The notes beneath the pieces are model-generated. The model saw only the letters and a list, made by a program, of their open reading frames with translations, was not told the DNA's origin and did no database searches. From Pegea sp. RAD2-039 (taxonomy: Eukaryota; Chordata; Thaliacea; Salpida; Salpidae), in NCBI GenBank assembly GCA_034620365.1, contig JAQGEQ010000299.1:372001-436000 (forward strand): 64,000 nucleotides of DNA, written 5' to 3'. Below, in pieces: positions 13,238 through 26,462 of the stretch. Position numbers and translations under genes: made by a program. The first letter of the stretch is position 1, and each line of letters begins with the position of its first letter.

Positions 13238-16200
13238 ATGACGATGGTCAACCATCATAATGTATATTCAGACCTACCAGGTGAAGCGGCCAGACAATTG
13301 TCACTTGGTGTTAATGGCCAAGCTGAACTAACTGGGCATCGAATTATGGGCTCCAACGAAGCTTATGGTACCAACTTCCAGTCATCTAAGGACTTTTATG
13401 ATAACATACATCCAGATCAACAACAACAGCAACAACAAGCTTATCTCCCATCGCAACAGATGCCTCCTCAAAATTGTATGTCAATTGAGAACCTTGTTCC
13501 TCAATTAGCCCCATTGAATTGTGACCAGCAACCAGCACGTGAACATCACCAAAACCACCAATTAATTAGCAACGCAGCTACAACCAATGAACCAACAGCC
13601 ATGTTTCAACCACCTTCTAGTGATATTCAAGTTGATGACGTGAAAGGTAATTACATCATCGATTCCAACACAGGTCAGTTAGTGACTAGAAGCGACAAAC
13701 CGGCCGAGAACCATAGCGATGGTGTTTCGATTGGAGGGTCACCACCTGATAGGGTTAAGGATGAAGTGAATTGTAATGGGTCGCAGGGCGCCAGTGGTTC
13801 GGGAGGGCGCGAAGCTGCAGATAATAGTGAAGGAAGTGAAACCAATCAACACCGAAAACCAGAAAAACCTCCATTCTCGTACATTGCTCTCATTGTCATG
13901 GCAATCAAAGCATCAGCATCTCGTCGTTTGACTCTCAGCGAAATTTATCAATTTCTTCAAAATCGATTCGAATTTTTTCGGGGTACTTACCAGGGCTGGA
14001 AGAACTCTGTCCGTCACAACCTCTCATTAAACGAATGCTTTGTTAAACTACCCAAGGGCTTGGGGCGTCCTGGTAAAGGTCATTACTGGACCATTGATGG
14101 TCGATTTGAATTTATGTTTGAGCAGGGCTCATTTCGTCGCCGACCTCGAGGCTTCAGACGAAAGTGTCAACAAATGCGACAGCCATATTACATGGGTTAT
14201 GGAGCATCACCTTACCTAGCTTCTCCTTATTACGGGGGACATTCTAATGATGCTTTTGTCCCAACTGATCAGTCCTCTATGTTTGCTAGTGCTCATTCAG
14301 GCCACCCACAAATGCAGCAACATCACCATCAACCTTATCCGTCACCTATGGCCCTACCGCGGACCAATTTCATGAGTTTTGACCCAAATATTAATTCAAG
14401 TCGGTACTTTAACCCCACTGCTCCTGGGAACTTCAACGGAGCCTTTGAAAGGTCTGCACTTGCTGCCGGTACCTCTCAAATGCCAGATGGTTATCAGATT
14501 TCAACCACAGCTGTTCAACAATCGCCCCAAAGTTACTGTCCACCAACTCCTGCTGGACACTATGCAGAAAGCTCTGCTGCAGCTGTATCCCCTGAAAGTA
14601 TGGCCCCATACTCACCGGGAATGTCAATCAAGTCTCACCATCAACAATCAAGCTACAATTCTCAATTATTACAACCAAACAGCAACAATAACAACCTGGC
14701 CACGTCACAACTCAACTTTGCCGCAAACTCGGGGACATGGCATCATGACCAGGACAAGCAAAAGATGATGAAGCTACCAGGCAGTTACCAGCAGAAGACG
14801 AGTACACCAGGAGTTGGTGAACGATGTAGCAGTGTATCAGCAAGTGAAGCAGACCACTCGGTCGCTTATCCATTTGATGGTGAGTTCTTACTTCGTAAAT
14901 TATAACACTTTGCTAAAAGTGACGTCATGATCTTCGGAATGACGTCACAAGGTCGAGAATAAGATGTATGAGTCATATAAACTAGAATTCTGTTAATTCC
15001 TTTTTATTATCACGTTCTTTTCAAATGAAGCTTTTTACTCGGAATTTTACGCTTCTTTTACTTCTACTTAATTTTCTGTTTGCAGTTTTCAATTAGTTTG
15101 TGTCATTGAAAGAAGCGAGAAAGATCTAACTGAAGATGTTAACTTTGAGATTAATCTTAAAGAAAAATCTATTTTCTAATTACTTCAGACTATGTTTTAG
15201 AATTTGAAATACTGTAAGTTAGTTATACATTAAATATTAAAAGAAAAGTGAATTGAGAAACTGCTAAATTACTAAAATGTAGAATTTGTATGACTTGGAG
15301 ATTATACTTAAAAAATCAGAAACTAAGCTTCCTGGATCACTTAAGATATTAACAATATTTAACTGATAAACAGTCAATCAATTGAGCTACTGCCATTATG
15401 TGGGTCTACAGAGCTCAAGTTGAAACTAACAACAGGTCTGTTGTATGCAGCGCAAATAAACTCCTAATATGTTTTCAGATAACTTTGTAGTACTTAAATG
15501 ATGTTTAGATTTTGTTTGAAACTTTTCTTTATACGTTTTTATCTGTGATAATTATCAATTGTTTATCTCTTTTCATCAGCGATATTTTTTATTTATCAAT
15601 CTTGGTTCAGCTGAACATTCAAGATTTTCTTAGATTTCTTTTTAGTATTTTAATCTTTTTTAATGTTTTTTCCTTGATGCAGTTTGAAGACATTTTTGAT
15701 TGTAATTAATTCACTGTTTGATTAGATCTAGTTCAATTTAGAGAAAATTTGTTAAATGCGAAACCACAAATATTTAGAACAACTATTTCCTGATTTGAAA
15801 TTAAACTTTCAAATTTAAAGAAGAGCTTAGATCAGTAAAACTAGCTTATGTAAATTTATTGCGACTTTGAAATATCAACAAAATCTTTGAATATAAACAA
15901 AAGAAATTAATAGAATACTTTAATCGAATTACAATGAAATAGCTGATCGAATTTTCTTACTGCATAACTAAAATAAATTAAATTTTAATATATAAACTAA
16001 GCATTTCAGCTTTAAATTTGGACTTCAGTTGAGAGTATTATACCAAACTGGACTTAACCAATACGGGTTTGTTTGTTGTGGACTTTAAAATCACTATTTG
16101 TTGCTATGATACCGAACGGAAGTTCATAAAGCTGAAATTTTTAGCTGTAGTGTTTAGTACAAGCACTTTAAGATACCATCTTACCAGTTAAACCAAAAAT

Positions 16201-17675
16201 TCTCTTAATTTTTCAACCGGACTAATTGATAGTGGACTTATTAGTTGAAGCAACTATTATTCTAATCTTCGTTTTTTAGGTTTGGTTTTCCCTCAATCAA
16301 GTTTCGCTCGACTTGATGATGTCTGTAAAACGTAATGTTTGTAAATCAGTAGGAAATTAGATTGATTGCATTTTCTAATTCCATTTACTATTTCGGTAAA
16401 CATGTTGATGTTTCAGATGATAATATTTCATATACTTTTGTGGCTTCATTTTAAACAATTGTTTTCAATTCATCTTGAAAACTTCTTCACAAAATTATTT
16501 CAAAATTCACTAAAGTTAAAAGACCAAATTCTCTTAGATACAGAAATCTCTTTAGATCTTATGGCTGCCAAAACTTAAATCTGATCAACTCTTCAATTTA
16601 ATGTCAAAACCAGGATATAACTCTTCTCAACTAGAAAAATCACTGTGCACAAGAAGACCCGAAGCCGAGAGACGATATCACTTCATCGACGACTCAGTCA
16701 TAGAAATCAATTAGCTTCGCTTGAAATCACGTCATAGCAACGCGTTCAGTTTTCGTCATGCACCTAGCAAGGTCGCTTTCTATTTAGCACCGAACTTCTA
16801 TTCAGGCCTTTTCACAACTGAAGCTTTAATTAACCAAATTGTGACCATAAATTACAAGTTAGATGTGAAGGTCGTTGAAAGCTGAAAAAACGGCTAAAAT
16901 GGCTTCTTTGAGTTTGAAATGAGCGTGGCTAGTTATTGAGGGCGTTCTATAAGCACCTGTGCTTTCTACGGCAGTGAAATGACTAATTTCAGTCAAAACT
17001 TTTAGGTTTGAGGTTCGAATTGGCCCAAGAATAATTAAGCTTTTCGTTTATTTCTTCAAGTTTTGCTAGAAAGGATTTTTTTTTTCATTTTCAGCATAAA
17101 ATATTTTATTTTTCAATTTTGAGATGATAATCAAACCAAATTCACACCATCTATCAAACTACTAAACCACAATCAAACCCACTTCGATTAAAGCTCATCA
17201 ATGATTTTAATTGTTACATTTTTCTGCTCTTGTAGCTTGCTTACAGCTCCAATTGTCACCTGGTTACCATGGTGACTCGTTTCGCGATTTCGACTTGTGT
17301 CTGTGTCTTGTCACTTTTCACTTCTTGCGTCGAAGACTCGCTCTCTGTTAGATCGGTTACAGAACGATTCGTCATCATCTCTTTTTGCAACTAACCACGT
17401 GACTCATTACAGCTTCTCATGGAGCATACAATCCACATAACGATTCTTACCGAATGGACGCGGTTGGCATGGAGATAAACAGAAACTTTGAACGACCAGC
17501 TACTTCTGAAAGCAGTTACCATCTACAACAGCCTACCAGTGGAAGTGGATTATCTTTACCCTACGGGGTACCATCTTACCAGCCACCTAAGCCACTGGCT
17601 GAAGGTTACTACCAACCACAGAGCTCCCAGCCACAAGGCGATGATGTGTCTCCACCTCCTTATCCCAATCACTAG
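13238..17675 (+). CDS. foxF: Forkhead transcription factor FoxF
   Basis: The model has two coding exons, 13238-14879 and 17413-17675, and predicts 634 residues. Donor G|GTGAGT and acceptor CATTACAG share phase 1, so the join reads through as [20 protein letters not shown]. The DNA-binding forkhead domain lies at about residues 208-305, with recognition helix [14 protein letters not shown]. Wing 2 is followed by the basic stretch [12 protein letters not shown], which is distinctive of FoxF. A Gln run lies near residue 61 and the C-terminal half is rich in Gln, His, Ser and Pro, as in activation regions. FoxF factors act in the nucleus and specify visceral mesoderm in known bilaterians. The start at 13238 is the first in-frame ATG, and 13244 is an alternative. 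Vertebrate FoxF also has two coding exons with a late intron. AATAAA lies at 18219. Confidence 0.96.
14880..17412 (+). other. foxF: foxF intron with a GC-richer 3' half
   Basis: This 2.53 kb intron begins GTGAGT and ends CATTACAG. Two TGACGTCA palindromes lie just inside its 5' end (14920-14927 and 14940-14947). GC-richer blocks occur at about 16.64-17.0 kb and 17.22-17.41 kb. The latter holds GTTACCATGGTGAC (17263-17276), one base off an RFX X-box, and CTAACCACGTGACT ending at 17404. No further exon is needed by the protein. The blocks may be intronic enhancers, which is inference. Confidence 0.5.
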
Positions 17676-20600
17676 AGGGCAGTACAATCTTTAGTGTTGT
17701 AATTTCCATCATTTTGTTGTAGTGAAAAAGCTGCCAAAGTTGTTGCTAATTTGTTGAAAATTTTATCTTTCTTTCTACTTCAGATAAATTTTTATGATAA
17801 TCGGAGATATTATTTCGTATATTTGAATCGCCATGTTTTGCATCTGATTAATTCTAAATGGTGTTTTGTATCATAGCTGAAACCTTCTTTAACATTTTCA
17901 CTAAAATATTTGATTAGAACAAATTTCGATCAGATGAAGTTATTTGAGCTGTTTCATCATCAACATTTTTTCTTTCATGCTGTGTTTGTTACTTTTATTA
18001 TACTTGCTATTTAATATTGAGGAACCGGTCGAATAGGGGTTGAAATTGGAAGGTTTTAATTGTTTAATTACCTTAAAAATATAGCTCCAGGCAGTTCTCG
18101 TTATCTCATTAATACCTTGTGTCTTTTTCTAATGATTTTCAAATTATGTCGACAACTTCTATGATCAAATGTCAATTTAGAAATTAAAGTTACTCTTAAG
18201 TATGCTTGAAATAGGTTTAATAAAGGAACAAGACTCTTATTCTTTGAAAAGATATTTCTTTTAATTTTTCCGTTCTTTACTTTTTTCTGTACTTGCTGTG
18301 ATTATAATGTCGGCTTCTGGCTCTTACTCCAGTCTTAAAAATGCCAAAGACAAGAAAATTGTAATCTTTTTCTCTCATTAACTTCGAATATATTTTTCAA
18401 GACAATCAAAAGTGTTTAAAGTAAATCACAATCTCTTGTTCTCTGTCACAATAATTTTGATTTTGATGTCGAAGCTATATCATTTTATTTCGTTACAGTT
18501 TCCTTCTCGCATTCCAACAACATTTAGAATAGACAAAAAGAAATAAAATCTCTTCTGAAATTTTGGTGAACTTTTGAAGCATTTTAGATTTTAAGATATC
18601 ATTAGTAGACTTTATGAAAGAGTTCACAGATAATTTGTAACTAAAAACATATTAGATACTTTAATCTGTGTAACAAACCCAAGTTACAACTATTATTCTT
18701 ACTAATCTACCTCTAATATCTAACCCAAATAAAATCAGAGTTATTAATAGATTGATTTGAGATGAGATAGTGATCTTATGATAGTGATAAGAAAAGTTTA
18801 TTGCTCAGCCGTAGTAAAAAGTTTGAATTGCAGAAACTTTTGTACAGAAGCACAAACATAATCACAACATTCTTTAGATTGTTTTGTTTATTCTGAAAAC
18901 TTTGCAAAAAGATCTTGCAAATGCTTTGTAAATCATTTTAACTTAGATAGATAATTAATCTAAATTAAAAAGTAGTGTACGGTCTATTATTGCTGGTTGT
19001 TGTTAAAAGTAAGAACTGCTTGAGGCTAATTTCAAATAAAACGTCTTTAAATGACTCATAAACCTTCAGTAAGTCAAAGAAATGAGAGCCAGTTTACGTT
19101 TAATATAATAGACTCGTTTTTATTGTGCTTAAAGCTCTAAGTTTTCTACTTAAATCATCTAGCTAATCACAAGAAATCTTTTCCGAAAATGTCTACAAAG
19201 ATTGAGCTTAACTAACTCTGCTGTTAAATGGATCAAAGGAACCACTAAACAATTGTCTTAATTGTTTTATGCGAAAAACTTTGATTATACTTTATAAGCT
19301 TAAATCGTGTCTTTTGCATCTCTCTAAATTGTTTGCTGTAGAGGACTTGAAACAGTCCGCTGTAGATTAATTCTTCAATTTGAGTTCAATCATATATTAT
19401 TTATTTGAAATTATTTACGATTAACATTTGTTTGCAGATTCATTATCATGTAGAAAAGCACCTGAATTTGTTGAGTAATGTAGTTTTAATTAGCTGCGAC
19501 CTCTACCGGCTACTATGTAATAATTTAGTAGCTTATTTTTGTTTATTATAATTATGCATGTGTGTTATTCAATATTTGTAATAAAAACGGAAAATTTTTA
19601 TTTTGACCAATAATATTTGCAAAGAATTGAATTCTTCTATTCTCTGCGTGAACCAATTCTGTAATTTGCTAATTTAAAGTCATTTGACTTCAATTTGAAA
19701 GTAGTTGATTTTAGTTACACTGATTATTTACTTGAAGACAAGCTTGACAATTAAAACAAAAAATGATTTTATCTATAAACCTTACGACTTATTTTAAGTT
19801 CATTTTTTACCAAATATCTGAAAACAATTCTTTTGAAAGAAAATTTTAAATTTATAAAATATTAAATAATTTTGTATGCTATTTCAATTTTTCAATGTTA
19901 CTAAACAAATTTTTATAAATAGTTTTATTTTTATTGACTTATTTATGGGGCTATTTTTTCTGGCTTGATTATTTAATGACAAAAATTTTATATAAAAATA
20001 ATTTTCATAATAAATAGTAAGTTTAGTAATATGAAATTATTTTTTTTTGGTAAAATAACAGTTTTCTTAAACTAATCTTTCTATTTCTAACTATTGAAAA
20101 CAACTTTTTAATTTATATCTATAACATTTTTCCTAAGAAAGTTTATTTAAACCATTCTAAAAGAATACTTTGAGTATTGTTTAGCAATTCATTATATGTT
20201 TTCTAAGGCATTTCAATATTTTGATTAGTTCAAAATGTTTTTCCACTAACATACAAATACACAAAATAATATACATTTATCTTAAATATCAGTTTTATTT
20301 TCACCTCAATAAATATTACCGTTGGCATATAAATATTTGAAATTAACTTTTAAATGATGAATTCTTGATTGAATTAAGATCTATTTTTTTATAAATGTAA
20401 ATTGACATGATTGCATGTATATTTATTATAATTTAATAATGCTTGGTTTTCTATTGTTTCCATAAATAATTTTCTTTACATATAATGTAAAAACTAGTTT
20501 TATTATATCATTTAAGTTAGTCAAACAGAATTTAGATTTTGGGTTGTTTATAATAAGTTTAAACTATAAGTTTTCTTTTATAAATATTTTGTAAACGTTT

Positions 20601-23600
20601 AGTTTCTAAAAATAATATTCTATTTTATTTAAACCACATTTAGATTCAACTGTTTTTATTTATTTTAAATAAACAATAAAGTAAACAAAAGTTGAAACAA
20701 AAAATTAATAATAACAATTGAAAGCAAACACAAGAATATAAATTTCTTTAAAATATAAGCTGAATTTGTATAGTCTAAAGCAATTTTAAAGTTCAACATA
20801 ATTTTGTTTGTATAATTATTATAGCATGGAAATATAACATAAAACAACTTACTTAGATAAGATATTTTGAAGTTTTACTTATTTTAAAAACCTCTAATTT
20901 TCGATATTATTTTAAATGTAGTATTAAATTGTCAAAACTGCAGGTTTTCAAGCTCTGTAAATAATTAATAAACCTTGATCATACCTTTGATGATATGCAA
21001 TTTTTTAAAGTGTGCAAATAATTTTCTGCGAAATAAGAAAGGATTTTTTTAAGTTATGACATTTGTTAAGTTTAATAAAACCATTCAAAGAAAAATACAG
21101 TTATAGATATATATCAATGCTCTATGAATAACTGACATTATCAGTTACATCTACAATTCACTCTTTAGTTTAAATAAGAAAATCCAGTAAAAATACTACA
21201 TATATTAAGCTGTGAAAAGACTGTTTATTTTTATATTCTTATCCTTAAAATAACTGTTATAACTTTATTTACTATCTGTGTTTTTGTGTTTATCGATTTC
21301 AATAAAACAAGGTTAAACATATTTAACCACCAAATGCATTTTATGTTGTTAGGTTTTAGTAAATATATCGAAATATACTGATATGGTTTGATAACAATTT
21401 TGTAAACTTTCTTATTACTAATTTACATAACACAATTACTAAATGTAAACTTCAATTTGCATGTTAAATGCTTCCATAATATTTGTTTTGTATACAAATT
21501 TGTAAAAGTGTGTTTAATTATTATCATATTCGCTTTATTTAAATGTAATGTATACACTCGAAATTAATAAATGTATTTAGCATTAGCTAAAAAGTTTGTA
21601 CTATAATAAATTAGCTGTTATTACTAAATTAAATTATGTCAGGTAAAAAAAGTTTAGCTTTGTCTTTAAAGGACAAACATTTTAATGTCATTAGTCATAA
21701 TAAGTTAAAGTTGAACTATCAATCTTATAGTATTTTTCAGTTAAACTTTTTTATTTCAAACAAAATTTTTTTCTTTTTCTTTTATTTACAAGTAGTTGAT
21801 AAATTTATGACAATTTTCCTTTATTTTGGAAGACTAAAAAAATAAACTTACCATTTTCTAAGTTGTTTATAATAATTTGAATATGTGTTTTAAAACTTTA
21901 GGTAGCAATGACAAATGTATTCTATACTTGATTTAGATCAATTTGAAGAATTGTAAGTTAGAAAATATTTTTACTGACAAAAGCATTTCAAAAATTAAAA
22001 TTTAGTTTTAAAAGTTTAAGCAATAAAAATTTAAAAATTTTCTAAATATTTCAATTTGTCAAAATTCTGTTTCTAAACTTATTGTCACAAGCTTTAAAAA
22101 TTGTTTTCAAACATTTAGATAAACTTACAATCAAATAATTTTTTTTTTAAATGCCTTTTACCAAAATCATACTTTGTATTTTTCCTATGCAATGGAAAAC
22201 AATAAATTTATTCAAGGAAGAACTACAAAAATATATTCCTGCAAATAAATTGTATATCATTTTTTAAGGATATAATACATTTCCACATAGTAATGTTTAT
22301 ATGAAGATAATCAAATGTTTCTTAAAACTATGTACATATTTTAACTTATGAGTTTTGAAAGCAATATTTAGACCACTTTTGCTCATTTATTCCAAAGTTG
22401 TTAGCTGTTAATACTTAATCAAAACTTATTTCTTTTACTCAATACTTTTACCATTATTAGTTAACATCGTCGTTATCTAAGTGTTTGCGTAATTTGAACA
22501 TTTATTTTAAGGTTTGGAAATCAATCTAGTTGTTTTGAGTTTTTTACTGATTGAAATCTATTGTAAAAGCTTTGACATTTTTCATATATATTATGCATAT
22601 GAATGTGACCTTTATCTATGAACAATCTAATGCACAATTAAAATGAATTGAAAGATGTTGTTTTACTTGTAAATATCTCAGACAATATAATTGACAACAA
22701 AATTAACTGACAACAAATTTACAGTCACTACATTCAATTACCATCCAAATCAAATTGATTTAAAAAATCTTTCTACTAAAAGTTTTTGGTATGATTTAAC
22801 ATTATTTTATAGTCTCAAAATATTTGAATTTAACTTATATGTAGCCAACAAAAGTTTGAACTTTTTCAAACACTATATTTAAGCACTTACTTATAAAGAA
22901 GTTACTACAACTTTAAAAGTATTTTCTTCCATATATGGTTTGCTGAGGAACTTGATTATGTTGTAAATATATATCTTAAAGTTTGAACAAAACAAAAACC
23001 ATTTCATTTGTATTTATCTGTTGCTAATTAAACTTTAGTTAAAAATACAACTAAATACTTATTACAGTATATTATTAAGAGATGATTTTAAAAAGTACTT
23101 TTAACGTTACATCAGTTTAAACTGTTTACTTCATGATAAGCTTCTCAAAATGTCATATAGATTTAATAGGGAGCATTTGAACTTAGCTGCTTCTATAATA
23201 ACAACTTCACGGTAAAATAATTGTTATAAGCGATTAAAACAACAGTAGAAAAAAAATCAAGGAAAGTTAGAATTATAAATATGCTTGTTGTGGAGTAAAT
23301 ATAAATTCCGTGATATTTATCCATGGTATATTGATTTTATGAACTGTATCTGAGATGAGATTGCTGGAGTCTGGTAGTACCAGTTTTTTCAATTAACCCA
23401 TGCGAAAGATAAAGCCACAGAACAGCGCCACCTGGAGGATGAAGTTTAAAACGTTCTGCTGAAAATTCTAGCTTACTTGCTTCTACAAAGTTTTTTGAAG
23501 CTATTTTTAGATTTTTTTGGTATTTTAGATGAATTTTAACATTGAAGCTAAAAGTATACTTTCAAAGTCTTATGTTTATAGTTGTTTAGATTTTACATTG

Positions 23601-25139
23601 TTCAACTATCTATGTAAAATGTATTTATAGAATCAGTTATCAGCTATTTAAATTTCTCACTTAGTTTTAGTTTTTATAAGATTTAACAAAAAATTCATTT
23701 TATCAAAATTGTATTCCAACTTTGCATGCATTACTAAAATTTTCCAAAATGAATTTTTATTTGTTGTGATGTACACATAAATAAACAGATTATGAAGCCT
23801 ACTAATAATAGTAATATGTATTACTAAAATACATAATGTAGACTATTTTTATAGAGTTACATTTAACTTTATTTTTCTATTAATATCATTCTATATTAGA
23901 GTTAATCGTTTAGACTAAAATATTTCTATAGAATATGTAAACTTAGTAAAAATTTGAAAACTGTTCATAAAAAAAAGCACATGTTCATAGAAAAATATAA
24001 TTCAAGAAACAGAAAAAATTATTTTATTAAAACTATAACTAACAAAAATAGTTTCAGTTAATCTTGTTACAGATATTTTTTAAATTATCAAAAACACTTC
24101 ACAAAAACACACAAGCCTTTAAAATAACAACCAAATTTATATCTATTTTAGTTTCTAAAGCATTGAACAAATCTTAAAATTGTTACATTATTTAAGACTT
24201 TAATAAGTTATGCAATGAGTTTATATTACCTTAAACACTTGATAATCTTTGTATTATTAATAGAATATCACACAGTCAAGTTTATATAATTACCAGAGGT
24301 ATTAATTTATAAATCTTACTACATATACTTTTGTCAACATTGTATTTTGAAAATTTTTGAGATATTATAAAGAAACATTAAAAGTATCAGTCATACTTGC
24401 ATTAAATTAAAGAAGAATTTAACTAAAAGAGAAACATCTGTTTCATAATCGAGTCGATAAAGCAGCTGTGAATTTTTACGCCCTACTTAATTTTACGGAT
24501 TGCTAAGACTTAGTAGTTGATATGAGCTTCATTTGATTGTAGTTGGAACAAAACTGGAGTAAATGTCAACTTTTAGTAACTGTACCGGTCTTCAAATTAA
24601 CTTTTTTCTAAATTATATATTCTAAACAGTCACTATAACCGGTAAATTTAGTTAAGTATCTGTTCATGTAATATAAAAACTTCAATTTGAATTTCTGTTG
24701 CCACAATTTCAGTTTGCTTCAAATTAAGTGTTTCAATTATTGATAGTGGTTTATGAAAACCGTTGAGTGATTATACAAATAAAGATTAAATTAATTTTAA
24801 AAACATGTTTCTACCTTTTGATAGTATCTTTGTCTGTTAACATGGTTTTTATTACTTTAATAAGATTAGTTTATTTCAAATCGAAAGTACAAATTAATCT
24901 TAATTATCTCATAATTTATCCTTTTTTTGTTTGAAAGCAAAATATTATGGTTTATCAAAGTTGTAGTTTTTATTTTTCCTAGATTTAAAGAAATACAACT
25001 TTTTATAATTCAAGTCATAATTAGTTTTTTTCAACACTTTTTACTATTACTGTGTCAACTATTTATCAACAGAACAAAAATTTCAATGATTTACAATGAT
25101 CAATTTCTTTAAAAACAACGTTAGCTGGTGTAACATTTA
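17676..25139. other. foxF 3' UTR and long AT-rich desert
   Basis: The foxF 3' UTR probably ends soon after AATAAA at 18219-18224. Beyond that the DNA is very AT-rich, with no family-like reading frame. One GC-richer patch at about 23.34-23.48 kb contains AGCGCCACCTGGAGG (23424-23438), whose reverse complement carries the CTCF core AGGTGGCGC. Another small patch lies near 19.49 kb. I see no RNA gene or structured repeat in the rest. Confidence 0.5.
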
Positions 25140-26075
25140 ATGGCCGAGTACTTATATTACAAATTATTAATATTTACAAAATCTTTTTTGCTCTAACGTG
25201 TTTGACTTTTTGATCTGGTCTACTAGATGTTTTGAGTAATTAAAATTCTTTTGAAATTGGAGTATACTCTTTAAAATTAAAGTCAGTGTTTCTAGATTAT
25301 TGATTCGAATATTTGGTAGATCTATTCAAATACAACTTAACGTATTTTTCCTTCAATTCTAAAAACTATTTTAATAACTAAAACTGTAGTAATCTATTAG
25401 TTTATTTAGAAAAATAAACTTCAGATTTTTTACAAGCTTATTAAAACTTTAAAGATGTTTTATAGAATTCATCAAAATGTTTTTATTTCTGAAATATAAA
25501 ATTTTTTAAACTCTTTTATCAGTGATTCCAACTCTCACTTTATAAGCTGAAAGAATATTTTTTAATGAAAGTTAAACCTTAAAATAAGGCTTAGAATAAG
25601 ATGAGTCGAAAAACAAATTCGCTTCTTGCATCTTTAAAAAAGCTTTTGATTATTAACTAATCAATTTAAACAAGAATTTTACAAGATACTTGTTTGTATG
25701 ACATCAGGCTCATAGCTTATAGTATCTCTCAGCTTGATTCAACGTCTGATTCGCTTGCTCTAAGGTCGTTAAGTTCAAACTCTCCTGAAATGAACCATCA
25801 AAAAGTGAACGTCTCAGAGGTATGTTCATATAGACTTTTATACATCAACTCGCTAAACGTCGCTTCCTGCGTTTTATTTCATGATCTTACGTCTCTTGTT
25901 TGCTGCAACTAATTTGGAAGTCTAATTACTTTTTTTGTTTATTTTGGTTTAGGTTTTTGTAAAAACCTCAGAAAAAAAGCAAGTAATCTTCCAAACGCCA
26001 TCAATTGAGGTATTCAAATACTTAATTGTGAATTTATAATTGTTTTGAATCTTATTTAAATAGATTACTCATTAA
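25140..26075 (+). CDS. Weak candidate: Ser-rich 62-residue protein, four exons
   Basis: A phase-consistent chain of GT-AG exons can be read at 25140-25147 (eight bases, ATGGCCGA), 25708-25819, 25953-26009 and 26064-26075 (ending ATT ACT CAT TAA). Exon 2 is clearly GC-richer than its surroundings and is Ser-rich (DSTSDSLALRSLSSNSPE). Exon 3 encodes VFVKTSEKKQVIFQTPSIE. I do not recognise the product. The eight-base first exon is the weakest part, and the true start may lie elsewhere upstream. The 3' end lies about 20 bp from a LINE fragment. It could be a real short gene, part of a longer one, or chance. The motif FVKTSE also occurs in the 99-residue gene at 49.5-50.1 kb. Confidence 0.25.
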
Positions 26076-26091
26076 AAAATGTATAGCTTGC

Positions 26092-26462
26092 AAAAATGCC
26101 TCAAGTTTTCACTAAATCAATCAAACAAACTAATTATAAACTGTACATGGAACCAGCTGCCATCAGACGTTATCATGTCAGAATCACTCGCGTTGTTCAA
26201 GCAGAAGTTGAATCGCTATAATTTTGCCAACATTGTCATTTCTAAACTGTGATTTTCCACCCTTTTATTATTATTAACATTCTATATAATTGTTAACTGT
26301 TATAAGCTTTGAGGGCTATCGAAATGTCATGTGTTACATCTTTTACTTTCTATATTTTTGACTAAATAGATGTTAATTGTGAGAATGTATTAGCGGGTGG
26401 TGCTCTTTTCAGGTACCCTCCTTCGCATTTATTGTAATAAATAGACAAATAAATAAACAAAA
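26092..26462 (+). mobile_element. Non-LTR retrotransposon (LINE) 3' end, 5'-truncated
   Basis: The fragment encodes the last residues of a reverse-transcriptase ORF, with WNQLPSDV followed by SLALFKQKLN and a stop at 26250-26252. This matches the WNxLP...FKxxLD/N ending common to CR1/RTE-like LINEs. About 190 bp of 3' UTR follow, ending in the family signature ACCCTCCTTCGCATTTATTG and an AATAAA-type repeat tail. The 5' limit is approximate, since the homology simply fades upstream. Other copies of the same 3' end lie at 36.15, 56.9 and 63.93 kb. The sense frame is still open here, suggesting a fairly recent or slowly decayed copy. Confidence 0.75.

Noticed and set aside
17011..17024. GGTTCGAATTGG, B-box-like, as a possible tRNA gene
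   Set aside because: No T-stem, acceptor stem or A-box can be drawn around it.
19494..19514. CTCF-like core on the minus strand (AGAGGTCGC)
   Set aside because: It has a mismatch at a key G of the GGCG core, so it is weaker than the three sites reported.
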